From NCBI RefSeq assembly GCF_011455495.1, contig NZ_CP015029.1:434001-498000 (forward strand): 64,000 bases of DNA. Reading direction: 5' to 3'. The notes beneath the pieces are model-generated. The model was given only the letters and a program-made list of their open reading frames with translations, was not told the DNA's origin and did not search any database. Positions 8,632 through 18,568 of this stretch are shown here, piece by piece. This DNA comes from Frederiksenia canicola. GTDB lineage: Bacteria > Pseudomonadota > Gammaproteobacteria > Enterobacterales > Pasteurellaceae. The first letter of the stretch is position 1. Each line of letters opens with the position of its first letter. The position numbers and the translations under genes are program-made.

Positions 8632-9565
8632 CTATTTCTGTTTTTTCAAAAATTCCACGCCAGTGTCTGGGAAGTCCGTGAACACACCTGTTGCTCCCGC
8701 CTTGTTGAGCAAGGCATCGTACATTTCGTTCACATTAGTGAAGAATGGGGCTAATGCATCTTTACGCACCGTGTACGGGTGTAGCTCCATTTTGTAGTTT
8801 GCCAGCTCTTTTACTAATGGCGTGTATACGATGTTGCCTGGTTTGGATTGCTTATCATCCACCAACATATACCAACCCGGGCCTACACCGTCTGCGTATT
8901 TCGCCACTTCCGCCATTGCCCCAGGTTTAAACATCCAGTCGTAATCATAATTCACCCATTTGCCAGACTTGTCTTTTTCTTCCGTTTCGTGCCAGTCGGT
9001 ATAGGCGACTAATTGTACTAATTTCACGTCCATATTGAGTTTTGGCAACAACTCGGTTTTGATGCGTTTGAGTTCGTTGAAGTCGAAGGTTTGTAGGTAA
9101 ACCATATCGTCTTTGCTATCATAACCGTATTTTTTCAACACCTTGAGCGTTTCAAGGGCGATGTCTTTACCTTCTTGATGATGTAACCACGGGGCTTTAA
9201 TTTCAGGATAAATACCCACTTTTTTGCCTGTGGATTTTTCTAAACCTTGAATAAATTCGATTTCATCTTCAAAGGTATGAATACGGAAATCCGATTGCCA
9301 CATCGGTTAAGCCGTCAAGGAAGTGGTCGTGGATCACGATCAAGCGGTTGTCTTTGGTCATCGCTAAATCTTGCTCTAAATAATCCGCATGTTGAGCAAA
9401 TGCTAAGGCTTTGGACTCTAACGTGTGCTCAGGTAAATAACCACTCGCTCCACGGTGAGCAATGATGATTTTGTCTGATTTGCTCATCTCCATTTGTGGT
9501 GCGGTTTGGCAACCTGCAAGTAACGCAACCGCTAAGGTTGAAAAGGCTAATGTTTTGATTTTCAT
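8632..9565 (-). pseudogene. glpQ: Glycerophosphodiester phosphodiesterase (protein D), disrupted by internal deletion and frameshift
   Basis: Two frames encode parts of the lipoprotein GlpQ / H. influenzae protein D, which hydrolyses glycerophosphodiesters to glycerol-3-phosphate. The N part starts at 9565 with a signal peptide and lipobox (LLAGC) and runs through IIAHRGASGYLPEHTLE to HDHFLDGLTDVA (about 90 residues). The C part resumes in another frame at WQSDFRIHTFEDE (about 9300) and continues to the end. Compared from memory with protein D, about 50 residues between LTDVA and WKS are missing. The junction contains TGTGG, which both flanks could have supplied, so a microhomology deletion is inferred. 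As read it cannot give full-length GlpQ; an assembly or sequencing error is the alternative. Confidence 0.85.
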
Positions 9566-9658
9566 AGGTAACTCCTTTGTGATTTTAGAATGCAAGGTAG
9601 AAAGATTGATTGCCTTACATTTGCAAAACTTTTTGCGGAACTGACCGCTTGTAAACAA

Positions 9659-9688
9659 AAAGGGATATGCTTTTTTGCATATCCCTTT
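9659..9688 (-). terminator. Rho-independent terminator of glpT
   Basis: AAAGGGATATGC (9659-9670) pairs perfectly with GCATATCCCTTT (9677-9688) around a six-base loop. On the minus strand the stem is followed by a T-rich tract, just after the glpT stop. It separates glpT from glpQ. Confidence 0.85.
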
Positions 9689-9699
9689 GCAATTAAAAA

Positions 9700-11145
9700 T
9701 TAGTTACCGTAAGTATCACCAATTTTTGCTTTATGTTTACTTTCTTCAATCATTGTAATAAACATTAACAGAATGGCTAACACACCACCGGCAATCATCA
9801 CGTAGAAACCGCCGTCCCAGCCATAGTATTCAGCAGCCCAACCAACCACCGCTGATGCAGAAACGGTACCACCAAGGTAGCCAAATAGCCCTGTGAAGCC
9901 TGCTGCGGTACCTGCTGCTTTTTTCGGTGCAAGTTCAAGAGCGTGTAAGCCAATAAGCATTACAGGACCATAGATTAAGAAACCAATAGTGGTCATTAAA
10001 ATGAAGTCCATTAATTGATATGGGTTTTCATACCAAGCGTGACCTGCATATTGAGCCAATTCATTTTCTGGTGTTGCTGGATTTAACCATAAGGCTACAA
10101 CCGCAGCGGTGGTTAAAATCATAAAGATGAAGCCTGTTAAACCACGTTTACCTTTGAACACTTTATCCGATACCCAACCACATAATAATGTACCTGGAAT
10201 TGCCGCTAACTCATAAATGGTATATGCCCAAGCTGTCCCTTTAATGTTGAAGTGTTTTACTTCACCTAAGTAAACTGGTGACCATTTCAATACACCATAA
10301 CGAATTAAGTAAACGAAGACGTTAGCGATAGCGATGTACCATAACAATTTGTTTTTCAACACATAAGTCACGAAGATCTCTTTTGCTGTTAAATCATGCT
10401 CGTAGGTTTTTTCGTTATAGTCATCTGGGTAGTCATTACGCCATTTTTCGATTGGCGGTAAACCACAAGATTGTGGGGTATCTTTCATTACAAAATAAAT
10501 CGGAATGGCGGCGATCATCGCTGCAATACCTGGATAGTAAAGGGCTTCTTGCCATACATCTTTTGCTGTTGCTTCAACACCATGGGTAGAGAAATACAAC
10601 GCACTTGCAAGTAACACCATCGCACCTGGAACCATTCCCCCTAAGTTGTGAGCGGTATTCCAAATAGACACAATAGAACCCCGTTCAGATTTAGACCACC
10701 AGTGAACCATTGTGCGTCCGCATGGTGGCCACCCCATACCTTGGAACCAACCATTTAAGAAGATTAACGCGAACATTACCGCAATACCTGAAGTTGCCCA
10801 AGGCATTAACCCCATCATAGTCATACAGAGACCAGAGAGTAAAAGACCAAATGGTAAGAAAACTTTTGGATTTGAGCGGTCAGAAATTGACGCCATAAAG
10901 AACTTAGATAAACCATAAGCTAAACCAGCACCTGTACCGATAATACCCAGTTCAGCTTTGTTATACATACCTGCTTCAATCAAACCTTTTTGGGCTAAAT
11001 CAAAGTTAGCACGCACAAAATAATAAGCGGCATAACCAAAGAAAATCCCTGCAAACACTTGCCAACGCAAGCGTTTATACGTGGAATCTATCTTGTCCGC
11101 AGGAAGCTCCGGAATATGCGGAGCGGGTTTAAATGGACCAAACAT
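9700..11145 (-). CDS. glpT: Glycerol-3-phosphate transporter (G3P/Pi antiporter)
   Basis: Major-facilitator transporter of the organophosphate:Pi antiporter family that imports glycerol-3-phosphate in exchange for phosphate. From the ATG at 11145 (GGAG 9 bases upstream) it has 481 residues; the longer frame to 11199 lacks a good ribosome site. Family marks are [20 protein letters not shown] near residue 25, [15 protein letters not shown] near 140, and twelve hydrophobic segments. It is divergent from glpABC across two CRP sites. Its usual partner glpQ lies downstream but is broken, so import would rely on free G3P. Confidence 0.93.
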   Translation of the reverse strand: MFGPFKPAPHIPELPADKIDSTYKRLRWQVFAGIFFGYAAYYFVRANFDLAQKGLIEAGMYNKAELGIIGTGAGLAYGLSKFFMASISDRSNPKVFLPFGLLLSGLCMTMMGLMPWATSGIAVMFALIFLNGWFQGMGWPPCGRTMVHWWSKSERGSIVSIWNTAHNLGGMVPGAMVLLASALYFSTHGVEATAKDVWQEALYYPGIAAMIAAIPIYFVMKDTPQSCGLPPIEKWRNDYPDDYNEKTYEHDLTAKEIFVTYVLKNKLLWYIAIANVFVYLIRYGVLKWSPVYLGEVKHFNIKGTAWAYTIYELAAIPGTLLCGWVSDKVFKGKRGLTGFIFMILTTAAVVALWLNPATPENELAQYAGHAWYENPYQLMDFILMTTIGFLIYGPVMLIGLHALELAPKKAAGTAAGFTGLFGYLGGTVSASAVVGWAAEYYGWDGGFYVMIAGGVLAILLMFITMIEESKHKAKIGDTYGN

Positions 11146-11248
11146 AAGAAACTCCAAAACAAAAGGTAAAAGAAAAATGTTCATTTCTGAACCTGCCACG
11201 CAAATAATAAATTTTTTAGATAATTTTCAAAGCACTAATCTTTAATTT

Positions 11249-11264
11249 TGTGAGCCAATTCACA
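11249..11264. promoter_or_regulatory. CRP-binding site 1, glpT/glpA intergenic
   Basis: TGTGAGCCAATTCACA is a perfect TGTGA-N6-TCACA CRP site between divergent glpT and glpABC. It indicates cAMP-CRP control of glycerol-3-phosphate uptake and oxidation. Confidence 0.8.
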
Positions 11265-11279
11265 AAAATTGTGTACATA

Positions 11280-11295
11280 TGTGAAATATGTCACA
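11280..11295. promoter_or_regulatory. CRP-binding site 2, glpT/glpA intergenic
   Basis: TGTGAAATATGTCACA is a second perfect TGTGA-N6-TCACA site. Its centre is 31 bases (about three helical turns) from site 1, so both dimers would lie on the same face. One site may serve each divergent promoter. Confidence 0.8.
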
Positions 11296-11404
11296 AATTT
11301 ACTTTCTTTTTCGATCATTTTATTGTTGATTAATGTTGTTTAACGCTAAAATATTTTCGTTTTACAATGATTTTGATGATTTTTTAATTAATTGTGGGGG
11401 AGCT

Positions 11405-13096
11405 ATGAATATATCACCTCAAATATATCGCAATGCTGCTGACTTTTCGCCACAAAGCACCGACGTGATCATTATCGGTGGTGGAGCAACAGGGGCGGGG
11501 ATTGCCCGAGACTGTGCGTTGCGAGGCATCAACTGTATTTTGCTGGAACGCAGAGATATTGCCACTGGGGCGACTGGACGTAACCATGGTTTGTTGCACA
11601 GTGGGGCACGTTATGCCGTCAAAGATCGTGAATCCGCCGAGGAGTGCATTATCGAAAATCGCATTCTGCGTAAAATTGCTCGCCACTGTATTGATGAAAC
11701 CGAAGGGCTTTTCATCACTCTGCCTGAAGATGACATCAACTACCAAAAAACCTTCCTCGATGCTTGTGCCGCCTCGGATATTGAAGCGGTTGCGATTGAT
11801 CCGAAATTAGCCAAAATAATGGAACCGTCTGTCAATCCTGATTTAATCGGAGCTGTAGTGGTGCCAGATGGCTCAATTGACCCTTTCCGCTTAACCGCTT
11901 CCAATATGTTAGATGCGACCGAAAATGGTGCAAAAGTATTCACTTACTGCGAAGTGAAGGGCTTAATTCGCGAAGGTGGCAAAGTGATCGGCGTAAATGT
12001 GTATGATCACAAAAACCGCATCGACCGCCAATTTTTCGCTCCCATTGTGGTCAATGCCAGCGGTATTTGGGGACAAGGCATTGCCGAATATGCCGATCTT
12101 AAGATCCGAATGTTCCCAGCGAAAGGCGCATTGCTCGTCATGGGGCACCGCATCAACAAAATGGTGATTAATCGCTGCCGCAATCCAGCCGATGCTGACA
12201 TACTCGTGCCGGGCGATACCATCAGTGTAATCGGCACGACTTCGAGTCGCATTCCCTACGATCAAATCGATAATATGATCGTGACCCCTGAAGAAGTGGA
12301 TATTCTATTCCGTGAAGGTGAAAAGCTCGCACCAAGCCTTCGCCATACCCGTGTGCTCCGGGCATATGCGGGGGTGCGTCCGCTGGTAGCAAGCGATGAT
12401 GATCCGTCTGGTCGTAACGTCAGCCGTGGCATCGTCTTGCTTGACCACCAAGAGCGAGACGGCTTAGAAGGCTTTATCACCATCACGGGCGGTAAATTGA
12501 TGACCTACCGTTTAATGGCTGAATGGGCAACGGATCTGGTTTGCAAAAAACTAAACAAAACCACTCGCTGTACCACCGCCGAACGAGCCTTACCCGGCTC
12601 AAGCGAAAGCCGTGCGGAAACCAACAGTAAAGTGATTTCGTTGCCAAGCACCATTCGTTATTCGGCAGTGTATCGCCATGGTTCTCGTGCCACTCGCTTG
12701 CTGGATAAAGAACGACTGGATCGCTCACTGGTATGCGAATGCGAAGCGGTTACCGCTGGTGAAGTGCGTTATGCCGTCGATGAATTAAGCGTCAATAACT
12801 TAGTCGATCTCCGCCGCCGCACTCGTGTGGGAATGGGCACTTGCCAAGCAGAACTTTGTGCCTGTCGCGCTGCAGGGTTGATGACTCGCTTTAATGTTGC
12901 CACGCCACGCCAATCTACTACGCAGCTTGCCTCTTTTATGGAAGAGCGTTGGCGGGGCATTGAGCCAATTGCATGGGGCGATGCCATTCGAGAAGCGGAA
13001 TTTACCAGTTGGATCTATTACAGCCTACTCGGTTTGAATGATGTTCAACCGCTTGAACAACAAGCACAGCAGGGGACAGATGACAATGAATTTTGA
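11405..13096 (+). CDS. glpA: Anaerobic glycerol-3-phosphate dehydrogenase subunit A
   Basis: Catalytic FAD subunit of the membrane-associated GlpABC complex, which oxidises G3P to dihydroxyacetone phosphate during anaerobic respiration. It has 563 residues from the ATG at 11405, preceded by GGGGGAG; the frame is open from 11333 without a good start. The FAD fold [15 protein letters not shown] is near residue 25. Near the C-terminus, [10 protein letters not shown] and CQAELCACR supply the four cysteines of a BFD-like [2Fe-2S] domain. It overlaps glpB by 17 bases, so translation is probably coupled. Confidence 0.95.
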   Translation: MNISPQIYRNAADFSPQSTDVIIIGGGATGAGIARDCALRGINCILLERRDIATGATGRNHGLLHSGARYAVKDRESAEECIIENRILRKIARHCIDETEGLFITLPEDDINYQKTFLDACAASDIEAVAIDPKLAKIMEPSVNPDLIGAVVVPDGSIDPFRLTASNMLDATENGAKVFTYCEVKGLIREGGKVIGVNVYDHKNRIDRQFFAPIVVNASGIWGQGIAEYADLKIRMFPAKGALLVMGHRINKMVINRCRNPADADILVPGDTISVIGTTSSRIPYDQIDNMIVTPEEVDILFREGEKLAPSLRHTRVLRAYAGVRPLVASDDDPSGRNVSRGIVLLDHQERDGLEGFITITGGKLMTYRLMAEWATDLVCKKLNKTTRCTTAERALPGSSESRAETNSKVISLPSTIRYSAVYRHGSRATRLLDKERLDRSLVCECEAVTAGEVRYAVDELSVNNLVDLRRRTRVGMGTCQAELCACRAAGLMTRFNVATPRQSTTQLASFMEERWRGIEPIAWGDAIREAEFTSWIYYSLLGLNDVQPLEQQAQQGTDDNEF

Positions 13097-14369
13097 TGTA
13101 GTGATTATTGGTGGGGGCTTAGCTGGACTCACCTGTGGGATTGCCCTCCAAGAAAAAGGCAAGAAATGCGTAATTATCAATAATGGGCAAGCAGCCATTG
13201 ATTTTAGCTCTGGCTCAATGGATCTGCTTGGTCAACTACCTAGCGGACGAAAAATCCTATCCTTAGAGCAAAATTACACCGCACTTTATCAACAACTACC
13301 GCAACATCCATATTGCTTGATTGGAAAAGAAAAGACTTTCGCAAAAGCACAACAATTTGAACAATTAGCCGCCTCTCTCAACCTTGATTTAGTCGGTTCA
13401 CATTTGCAAAATCATCTGCGGATCACACCGCTTGGAGGGTTGCGTTCAACATGGCTTTCACCTAATAGTGTTCCGACCGTGCAAGGTAACGAGCCTTTTG
13501 CCTATCAAAAAATTGCGGTGCTAGGCATTGAAGGTTACCACGATTTCCAGCCACAGCTATTGGCAGACAACCTCAAACAGACTCCATCATTCGCCCATTG
13601 CGAACTTAGCACTGCTTATTTACACATCCCAGAGTTAGACCAGCTACGTGATAACGCCCGCGAATTCCGCAGTGTGAATATCGCTCAACTGTTGGAACAC
13701 AAACTGGCATTTGCGGATTTGGTCAAAGAAATTCAGCAAGCCAGCCAAGGTGCCGAAGCCATTTTCCTGCCCGCTTGTTTTGGTTTGGACGATCAAAGTT
13801 TCTTCAACGCACTGAAACAAGCGGTCGGTTTGGCGATTTTTGAACTGCCAACCTTGCCACCCTCTCTGCTTGGTATTCGTCAACACAAACAGTTACGTGC
13901 CAGATTTGAACAACTCGGTGGCTTGATGCTCAACGGCGATAAAGCCTTGAAAGCCAAATTTGATAACGGCAAAGTGAGCCACATTTACACCCAATTGCAT
14001 CAGCAAGATCCAATTGTGGCAGAGCATTTTGTATTAGCCACAGGCAGCTACTTCAGTAACGGCTTAGTGGCGGAGTTTGAACAGATTTTTGAGCCGATTT
14101 TCCATAGCGATATCATCGGTTGCAAAACGTTTGATAAAACTGACCGCTTGTCATGGACGGCAAACCGCTTCTCCGCCCCGCAACCGTATCAATCGGCAGG
14201 TGTGGCAATCAACTCCCGCTGCCAAGTGCAAAAAGAAGGTGAGTTTGTGCCAAACCTCTATGCTATTGGCAACGTTCTCGGCGGTTTCAACAGCCTTGAA
14301 CTCGGCTGTGGATCAGGTGTAGCTGTGGTCACTGCATTGACGGTGGCAGATGAAATTTTGAAGGGATAA
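13080..14369 (+). CDS. glpB: Anaerobic glycerol-3-phosphate dehydrogenase subunit B
   Basis: Flavoprotein subunit of GlpABC, thought to pass electrons from GlpA towards the GlpC Fe-S subunit. It has 430 residues from the ATG at 13080, chosen for the AGGGG just upstream; a second ATG two codons on is also possible. The N-terminal dinucleotide fold [15 protein letters not shown] and the C-terminal [17 protein letters not shown] are family marks. It starts within the glpA 3' end and is followed after 27 bases by glpC. Confidence 0.92.
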   Translation: MTMNFDVVIIGGGLAGLTCGIALQEKGKKCVIINNGQAAIDFSSGSMDLLGQLPSGRKILSLEQNYTALYQQLPQHPYCLIGKEKTFAKAQQFEQLAASLNLDLVGSHLQNHLRITPLGGLRSTWLSPNSVPTVQGNEPFAYQKIAVLGIEGYHDFQPQLLADNLKQTPSFAHCELSTAYLHIPELDQLRDNAREFRSVNIAQLLEHKLAFADLVKEIQQASQGAEAIFLPACFGLDDQSFFNALKQAVGLAIFELPTLPPSLLGIRQHKQLRARFEQLGGLMLNGDKALKAKFDNGKVSHIYTQLHQQDPIVAEHFVLATGSYFSNGLVAEFEQIFEPIFHSDIIGCKTFDKTDRLSWTANRFSAPQPYQSAGVAINSRCQVQKEGEFVPNLYAIGNVLGGFNSLELGCGSGVAVVTALTVADEILKG

Positions 14370-14396
14370 CAAATTCCACATTGTGGGAGAAATATT

Positions 14397-15671
14397 ATGA
14401 ATAACATTCAACGTTTAATCGAACAAGCTCAACAAAATCTGAATCCTGCAATGGTGCATCAAAGCTTTGATGAAAGTTTTGAAAGCTGCATAAAATGCAC
14501 CGCTTGCACAGCAGTTTGCCCTGTTTCTCGCCAAAATCCAGCGTACCCAGGTCCGAAACAGTCAGGGCCTGACGGAGAGCGATTGCGGTTGAAAAGTGCA
14601 GATTTGTATGATGAAGCACTGAAATATTGCACCAACTGCAAACGGTGTGAAATTGCCTGCCCGTCTGATGTGAAAATCGGCGACATTATCGTGCGTGCCA
14701 GAAATAAACATCTCGACCGCCAAAACAAACCATTGATGCATAAATTACGGGATGCGGTACTGAGCAATACCGATATAATGGGGAAACTCAATACACCATT
14801 CGCCCCAATTGTGAATACCATTACTGGGCTCAAAGCAACCAAATTCCTGCTCGAAAAAACGTTAAATGTCAGCCGCCATCGTACTTTACCGAAATATGCT
14901 TTCGGTTCATTCCGCAACTGGTATCTGAAAAAAGAAGCTGAACGCCAACGACGGTATAAAGACAAAATTGCCTACTACCACGGCTGTTATGTCAACTACA
15001 ACAACCCACAGCTTGGCAAAGAATTAATTGATGTGTTTAATGCAATGGACATTGGTGTGGTGCTACTTGAAAAAGAGAAATGTTGCGGCTTACCATTGGC
15101 AGTGAACGGCTTCCCTGAAAAAGCCAAAACCTTGGCGAAATTCAATTTGAAAGAGTTGGAAAAAGTGGTTGAGAAAGCCTTAGATGTGGTCGGTACATCT
15201 TCCAGCTGTACGATGAACTTACGAGATGAATATCACCACGTTCTCGGCATGGATAACGCCGCCATTCGCCCACACGTGAATATTGTCACTCGCTATCTCT
15301 ATCAACTTTTCAACGAAGGTCGCAAGCCAAAATTTAAATCAATGCCGCTGCGGGTGGCATATCACACCGCTTGCCACGTTGATAAAGCAGGCTGGGCACC
15401 TTATACGCTAGATGTGTTGCGTCACATTCCTGATTTAGATATTGTGATGCTGCCATCACAATGCTGTGGTATTGCGGGCACTTACGGCTTCAAAGCGGAA
15501 AACTACGATGTTTCCCAAGCTATAGGCAACCCACTATTCAACCACATCAATAACGGTGGCTTTGATTTTGTGGTATCTGAATGCGAAACGTGCAAATGGC
15601 AGATTGATATGTCCACCAATCTTACCTGCTTACACCCGATCACCTTGCTCTCAATGGCATTGGTGAAGTAA
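14397..15671 (+). CDS. glpC: Anaerobic glycerol-3-phosphate dehydrogenase subunit C
   Basis: Iron-sulfur membrane-anchor subunit that sends electrons from GlpAB to the quinone pool. Two 4Fe-4S motifs, CIKCTACTAVCP (about residues 28-39) and CTNCKRCEIACP (about 79-90), are followed by two CCG-type domains (EKCCGLP, SQCCGIAG). At 424 residues it is slightly longer than the E. coli protein (396). A GGGAGAAAT ribosome site precedes the ATG. It is the last gene of glpABC and ends at a strong hairpin. Confidence 0.94.
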   Translation: MNNIQRLIEQAQQNLNPAMVHQSFDESFESCIKCTACTAVCPVSRQNPAYPGPKQSGPDGERLRLKSADLYDEALKYCTNCKRCEIACPSDVKIGDIIVRARNKHLDRQNKPLMHKLRDAVLSNTDIMGKLNTPFAPIVNTITGLKATKFLLEKTLNVSRHRTLPKYAFGSFRNWYLKKEAERQRRYKDKIAYYHGCYVNYNNPQLGKELIDVFNAMDIGVVLLEKEKCCGLPLAVNGFPEKAKTLAKFNLKELEKVVEKALDVVGTSSSCTMNLRDEYHHVLGMDNAAIRPHVNIVTRYLYQLFNEGRKPKFKSMPLRVAYHTACHVDKAGWAPYTLDVLRHIPDLDIVMLPSQCCGIAGTYGFKAENYDVSQAIGNPLFNHINNGGFDFVVSECETCKWQIDMSTNLTCLHPITLLSMALVK

Positions 15672-15709
15672 CAACAAGCGGTCAGTTTCTTGTCGAAATT
15701 TGCAAAAAC

Positions 15710-15735
15710 AAAGGGGAAACGCACGTTTCCCCTTT
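15710..15735. terminator. Bidirectional terminator between glpC and tbpA
   Basis: AAAGGGGAAACG (15710-15721) pairs with CGTTTCCCCTTT (15724-15735), followed by CATTTTTT on the plus strand and preceded by an A-rich run, which gives a T-tract on the minus strand. It lies between convergent glpABC and tbpA. A USS lies just upstream at 15674. Confidence 0.85.
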
Positions 15736-15755
15736 CATTTTTTATACGCTGATCA

Positions 15756-18557
15756 TTAGAACTTCATTTCCACAGAGAGCGTAAAGTTTCTGCCTGGTGC
15801 AGCAAAACGCTCATAATTTGTGACCGCTTTTTGGCTATTTAAGGCATTAATAGATGACTGGCGAACCGATTCCCAAGTGGTATAACGAGTATTGAAGACA
15901 TTGTAAATACCCGCTCTCAATGTTAGGAACTCTTTTACATTCACATAGCCAACTAAGTCATAAATACGCCAAGGTTTTGTGCGTTTTTTAGTAGATTGTT
16001 CCGCATAAACACGCTCACCGTGTTCTACCGTTCCAATTAACTCCGCATTACTTTTTCCTTTTGAATAGGTCATAGAACCAAGGATTCCCCATTTATCATT
16101 TGGATCATCATAACCTAACCCAATGATATAGCGAGAAGGTTGTAATGAATCCAATAATGGGCTTTGAATATGGGTGTAATTCGGCTTGTTTTTCACTTTC
16201 TTCGGCTTAATGCGGTTGTAAGCGAGAGAAGTGTAAATGCCTTCTGGAACTTTTTCCCAAACACCATTCCAGTCAATTTTGCCTAGCAAGTTAATCCCTG
16301 TGAGTTCGATTTCTTGTGCATTGTGGTAGCCATAGCTAAACACGTTTCCAGCATCAAGCCCTCGGATCTTCGCTAGAGTAATCATATCTTTATAGGTATT
16401 TTTGAAGTAACTCGTCTCAAGTGTTCCAAAATCACCTCTAAAGGTAATGCCGACTTCTTGGTTAAAGGCTTTTTCAGGATCGAGTTTACTCACATACTGT
16501 GCATCATCATCACGACCACGCTCTAAGCCCGGTGTGCGTAAACCAAATTGCTCTTGGAAACTTGGTACACGGAAGCCTGTCGAGACACGATAGGAAAGTG
16601 ACATATAATCCGTCGGTTTAGCAACGATACCCGCATTCCAAGAGAAGGTTTTGTAAGAACCTTTGCCTGTCCATTTATCATTTGATTTCATTTGATGATA
16701 GTCATAACGTGCACCAACCCCAAAATCAATATACTTACCTAAACTCATATGATCACGTAGCGCTAGATAGTAATTATGCCCTGTAATGTGGCGAGTATAG
16801 CAATCTGTTAAACCTGAAGGTTTTTCCCAATTACAGAGCTGCTTGGTCACAATTTGCTCTTTTTCTCTGCGATAAATATAGGGGCTATCAAAAGTCCCAC
16901 GACCCAATAATGTTTTCCATTCAAAGCCTGCATACTGTTCAAAGAAATCACTGCGAGCTAAGCTAGACTTAAACTTATCGAAACCGGTTAATACCCCTAA
17001 TTTATGTTTGGTAAATCCAAGCTTGACGGTTTTATCCAACTCAAGTCTAACGACATCGTGCTTCTCGGTATAAACATTATGTTCGGCTTGATAGTAAGAC
17101 CAAGGCTTATCTAAACTTGGTAAGCAATGTTTATCCACGGTTGGATACGCAGAACAATGTTTTTGATGCAAGAAGTTATCAATCACAATTTTCTGCTTAT
17201 CCGCACTTAAAGTAAGATTATCCACAACCCCATCTTTTTCGGGATTCATATAGCGATAGACTAAACCTGAACGTATTTTTGTATGCTCTTCATCAATAAA
17301 TTGTGTACGAGACCAACGTAACCCTATCGCTAACGGACGGAAATACTCTTTACGGAATGCTAGACCATCTAAAATATTATTCCCTTCATAAATGCCTGTA
17401 TTTGGATTTGGTGAAAGATTACGCTGTACATCTGCATTCGTAAAATATTTGGGTACTGCCATATCCTGAATATCATACTGCTGCTTGGTATGTTCAAAAA
17501 TAGTGCCAAGATAGTGTTTAGGGGTAAATTGATAGCCTAATCTAACTAACCAAGAATCCGTTTTATAATCCATTGGATTCGGTTTAACTCTACCTTCACC
17601 CGTATATTCATTACCGCTTACCGTTTCGATTGGATGAACCATCGCCAGATAGTTTTTCTCCTCAGCAGCACTCAATGCGGGTACTTCTCGGCGAGTAGGA
17701 GGAGTTGCTCTCGTCATTCTTACACCTGGCTTAGGCTGGCAATCTAAGGTTTTACACTCACTTTCAATTAAAAACCAATCGTATTTTGCTCTTTCATCAA
17801 GCGTATGTGAAAGCTGATACTCGTTTAAATAGCCTGAAACACGTTGAATCGTTTGAGAGCGGCTACCCGCATCTTTATGAACTTGTAATTCTTTCCCTTT
17901 ACGATGGGTATAAACGACTAACGCATCAAAGCCATTGTGCTCTGCTGCAAAAGCAAGTGAGTTGGTAAACTGCTTATTCTTACTGCTATAAGCACTTTTA
18001 CTATTTAGCCCCCAACTTTGCCCAGGCTTGATAATATCTTTTGCTTCTTTGGTTCTAAAACCGACCGCTCCCCCTAAAGAGCCGCTACCGTATTCTGCAG
18101 AACTCGCTCCTTTACTAATTTCGATAGAGCGAATATTCTCATATTCAATTTCATTGATCGCACCACTTCCACCAGATGAGCGAAGTACATCATAGGATTG
18201 AATCTGCGGAAGACCATCAACCACTAACGCAACACGGTTCTTATCCACACCACGAATCGAATAACCCGCTGATGCACCTCGACCTTGCTCAACCACAGAA
18301 ATACCCGGATCATAACGAGTGAGATCTCGAATTCCTAAAATCTGCTCTTTATTGATAGAATCAACATTTTTTACTAATTTACCTAAGCCAGTGACTTCAT
18401 TTTCCTTACGGTGAATTTTTTTCTTCACCCCTGTAACAGTCACATCGCTTAGTGTAGTAATTTTTTCTTGACTTTCATCCGCTTGCACAACACCAACTAA
18501 ACAGCTTGAAAAAAGTGCGACGCTAATTAAATTTAACTTAAATACAGATTGCTTCAT
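15756..18557 (-). CDS. tbpA: Transferrin-binding protein A, TonB-dependent receptor
   Basis: Outer-membrane gated channel that binds host transferrin and imports its iron using TonB energy. It has about 933 residues from the ATG at 18557, placed 6 bases after GAGG; another ATG at 18569 overlaps the tbpB stop. A signal peptide ends near VVQADES. A TonB-box-like TLSDVTVTG, a plug domain (YSIRGVDKNRVALVVDGLPQ) and a barrel ending in Phe (LSVEMKF) follow. Loop cysteines (CKTLDCQP, CNWEKPSGLTDC) are typical. TbpA normally acts with TbpB, encoded directly upstream. Confidence 0.95.
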   Translation of the reverse strand: MKQSVFKLNLISVALFSSCLVGVVQADESQEKITTLSDVTVTGVKKKIHRKENEVTGLGKLVKNVDSINKEQILGIRDLTRYDPGISVVEQGRGASAGYSIRGVDKNRVALVVDGLPQIQSYDVLRSSGGSGAINEIEYENIRSIEISKGASSAEYGSGSLGGAVGFRTKEAKDIIKPGQSWGLNSKSAYSSKNKQFTNSLAFAAEHNGFDALVVYTHRKGKELQVHKDAGSRSQTIQRVSGYLNEYQLSHTLDERAKYDWFLIESECKTLDCQPKPGVRMTRATPPTRREVPALSAAEEKNYLAMVHPIETVSGNEYTGEGRVKPNPMDYKTDSWLVRLGYQFTPKHYLGTIFEHTKQQYDIQDMAVPKYFTNADVQRNLSPNPNTGIYEGNNILDGLAFRKEYFRPLAIGLRWSRTQFIDEEHTKIRSGLVYRYMNPEKDGVVDNLTLSADKQKIVIDNFLHQKHCSAYPTVDKHCLPSLDKPWSYYQAEHNVYTEKHDVVRLELDKTVKLGFTKHKLGVLTGFDKFKSSLARSDFFEQYAGFEWKTLLGRGTFDSPYIYRREKEQIVTKQLCNWEKPSGLTDCYTRHITGHNYYLALRDHMSLGKYIDFGVGARYDYHQMKSNDKWTGKGSYKTFSWNAGIVAKPTDYMSLSYRVSTGFRVPSFQEQFGLRTPGLERGRDDDAQYVSKLDPEKAFNQEVGITFRGDFGTLETSYFKNTYKDMITLAKIRGLDAGNVFSYGYHNAQEIELTGINLLGKIDWNGVWEKVPEGIYTSLAYNRIKPKKVKNKPNYTHIQSPLLDSLQPSRYIIGLGYDDPNDKWGILGSMTYSKGKSNAELIGTVEHGERVYAEQSTKKRTKPWRIYDLVGYVNVKEFLTLRAGIYNVFNTRYTTWESVRQSSINALNSQKAVTNYERFAAPGRNFTLSVEMKF

Positions 18558-18568
18558 GGCATACCTCA

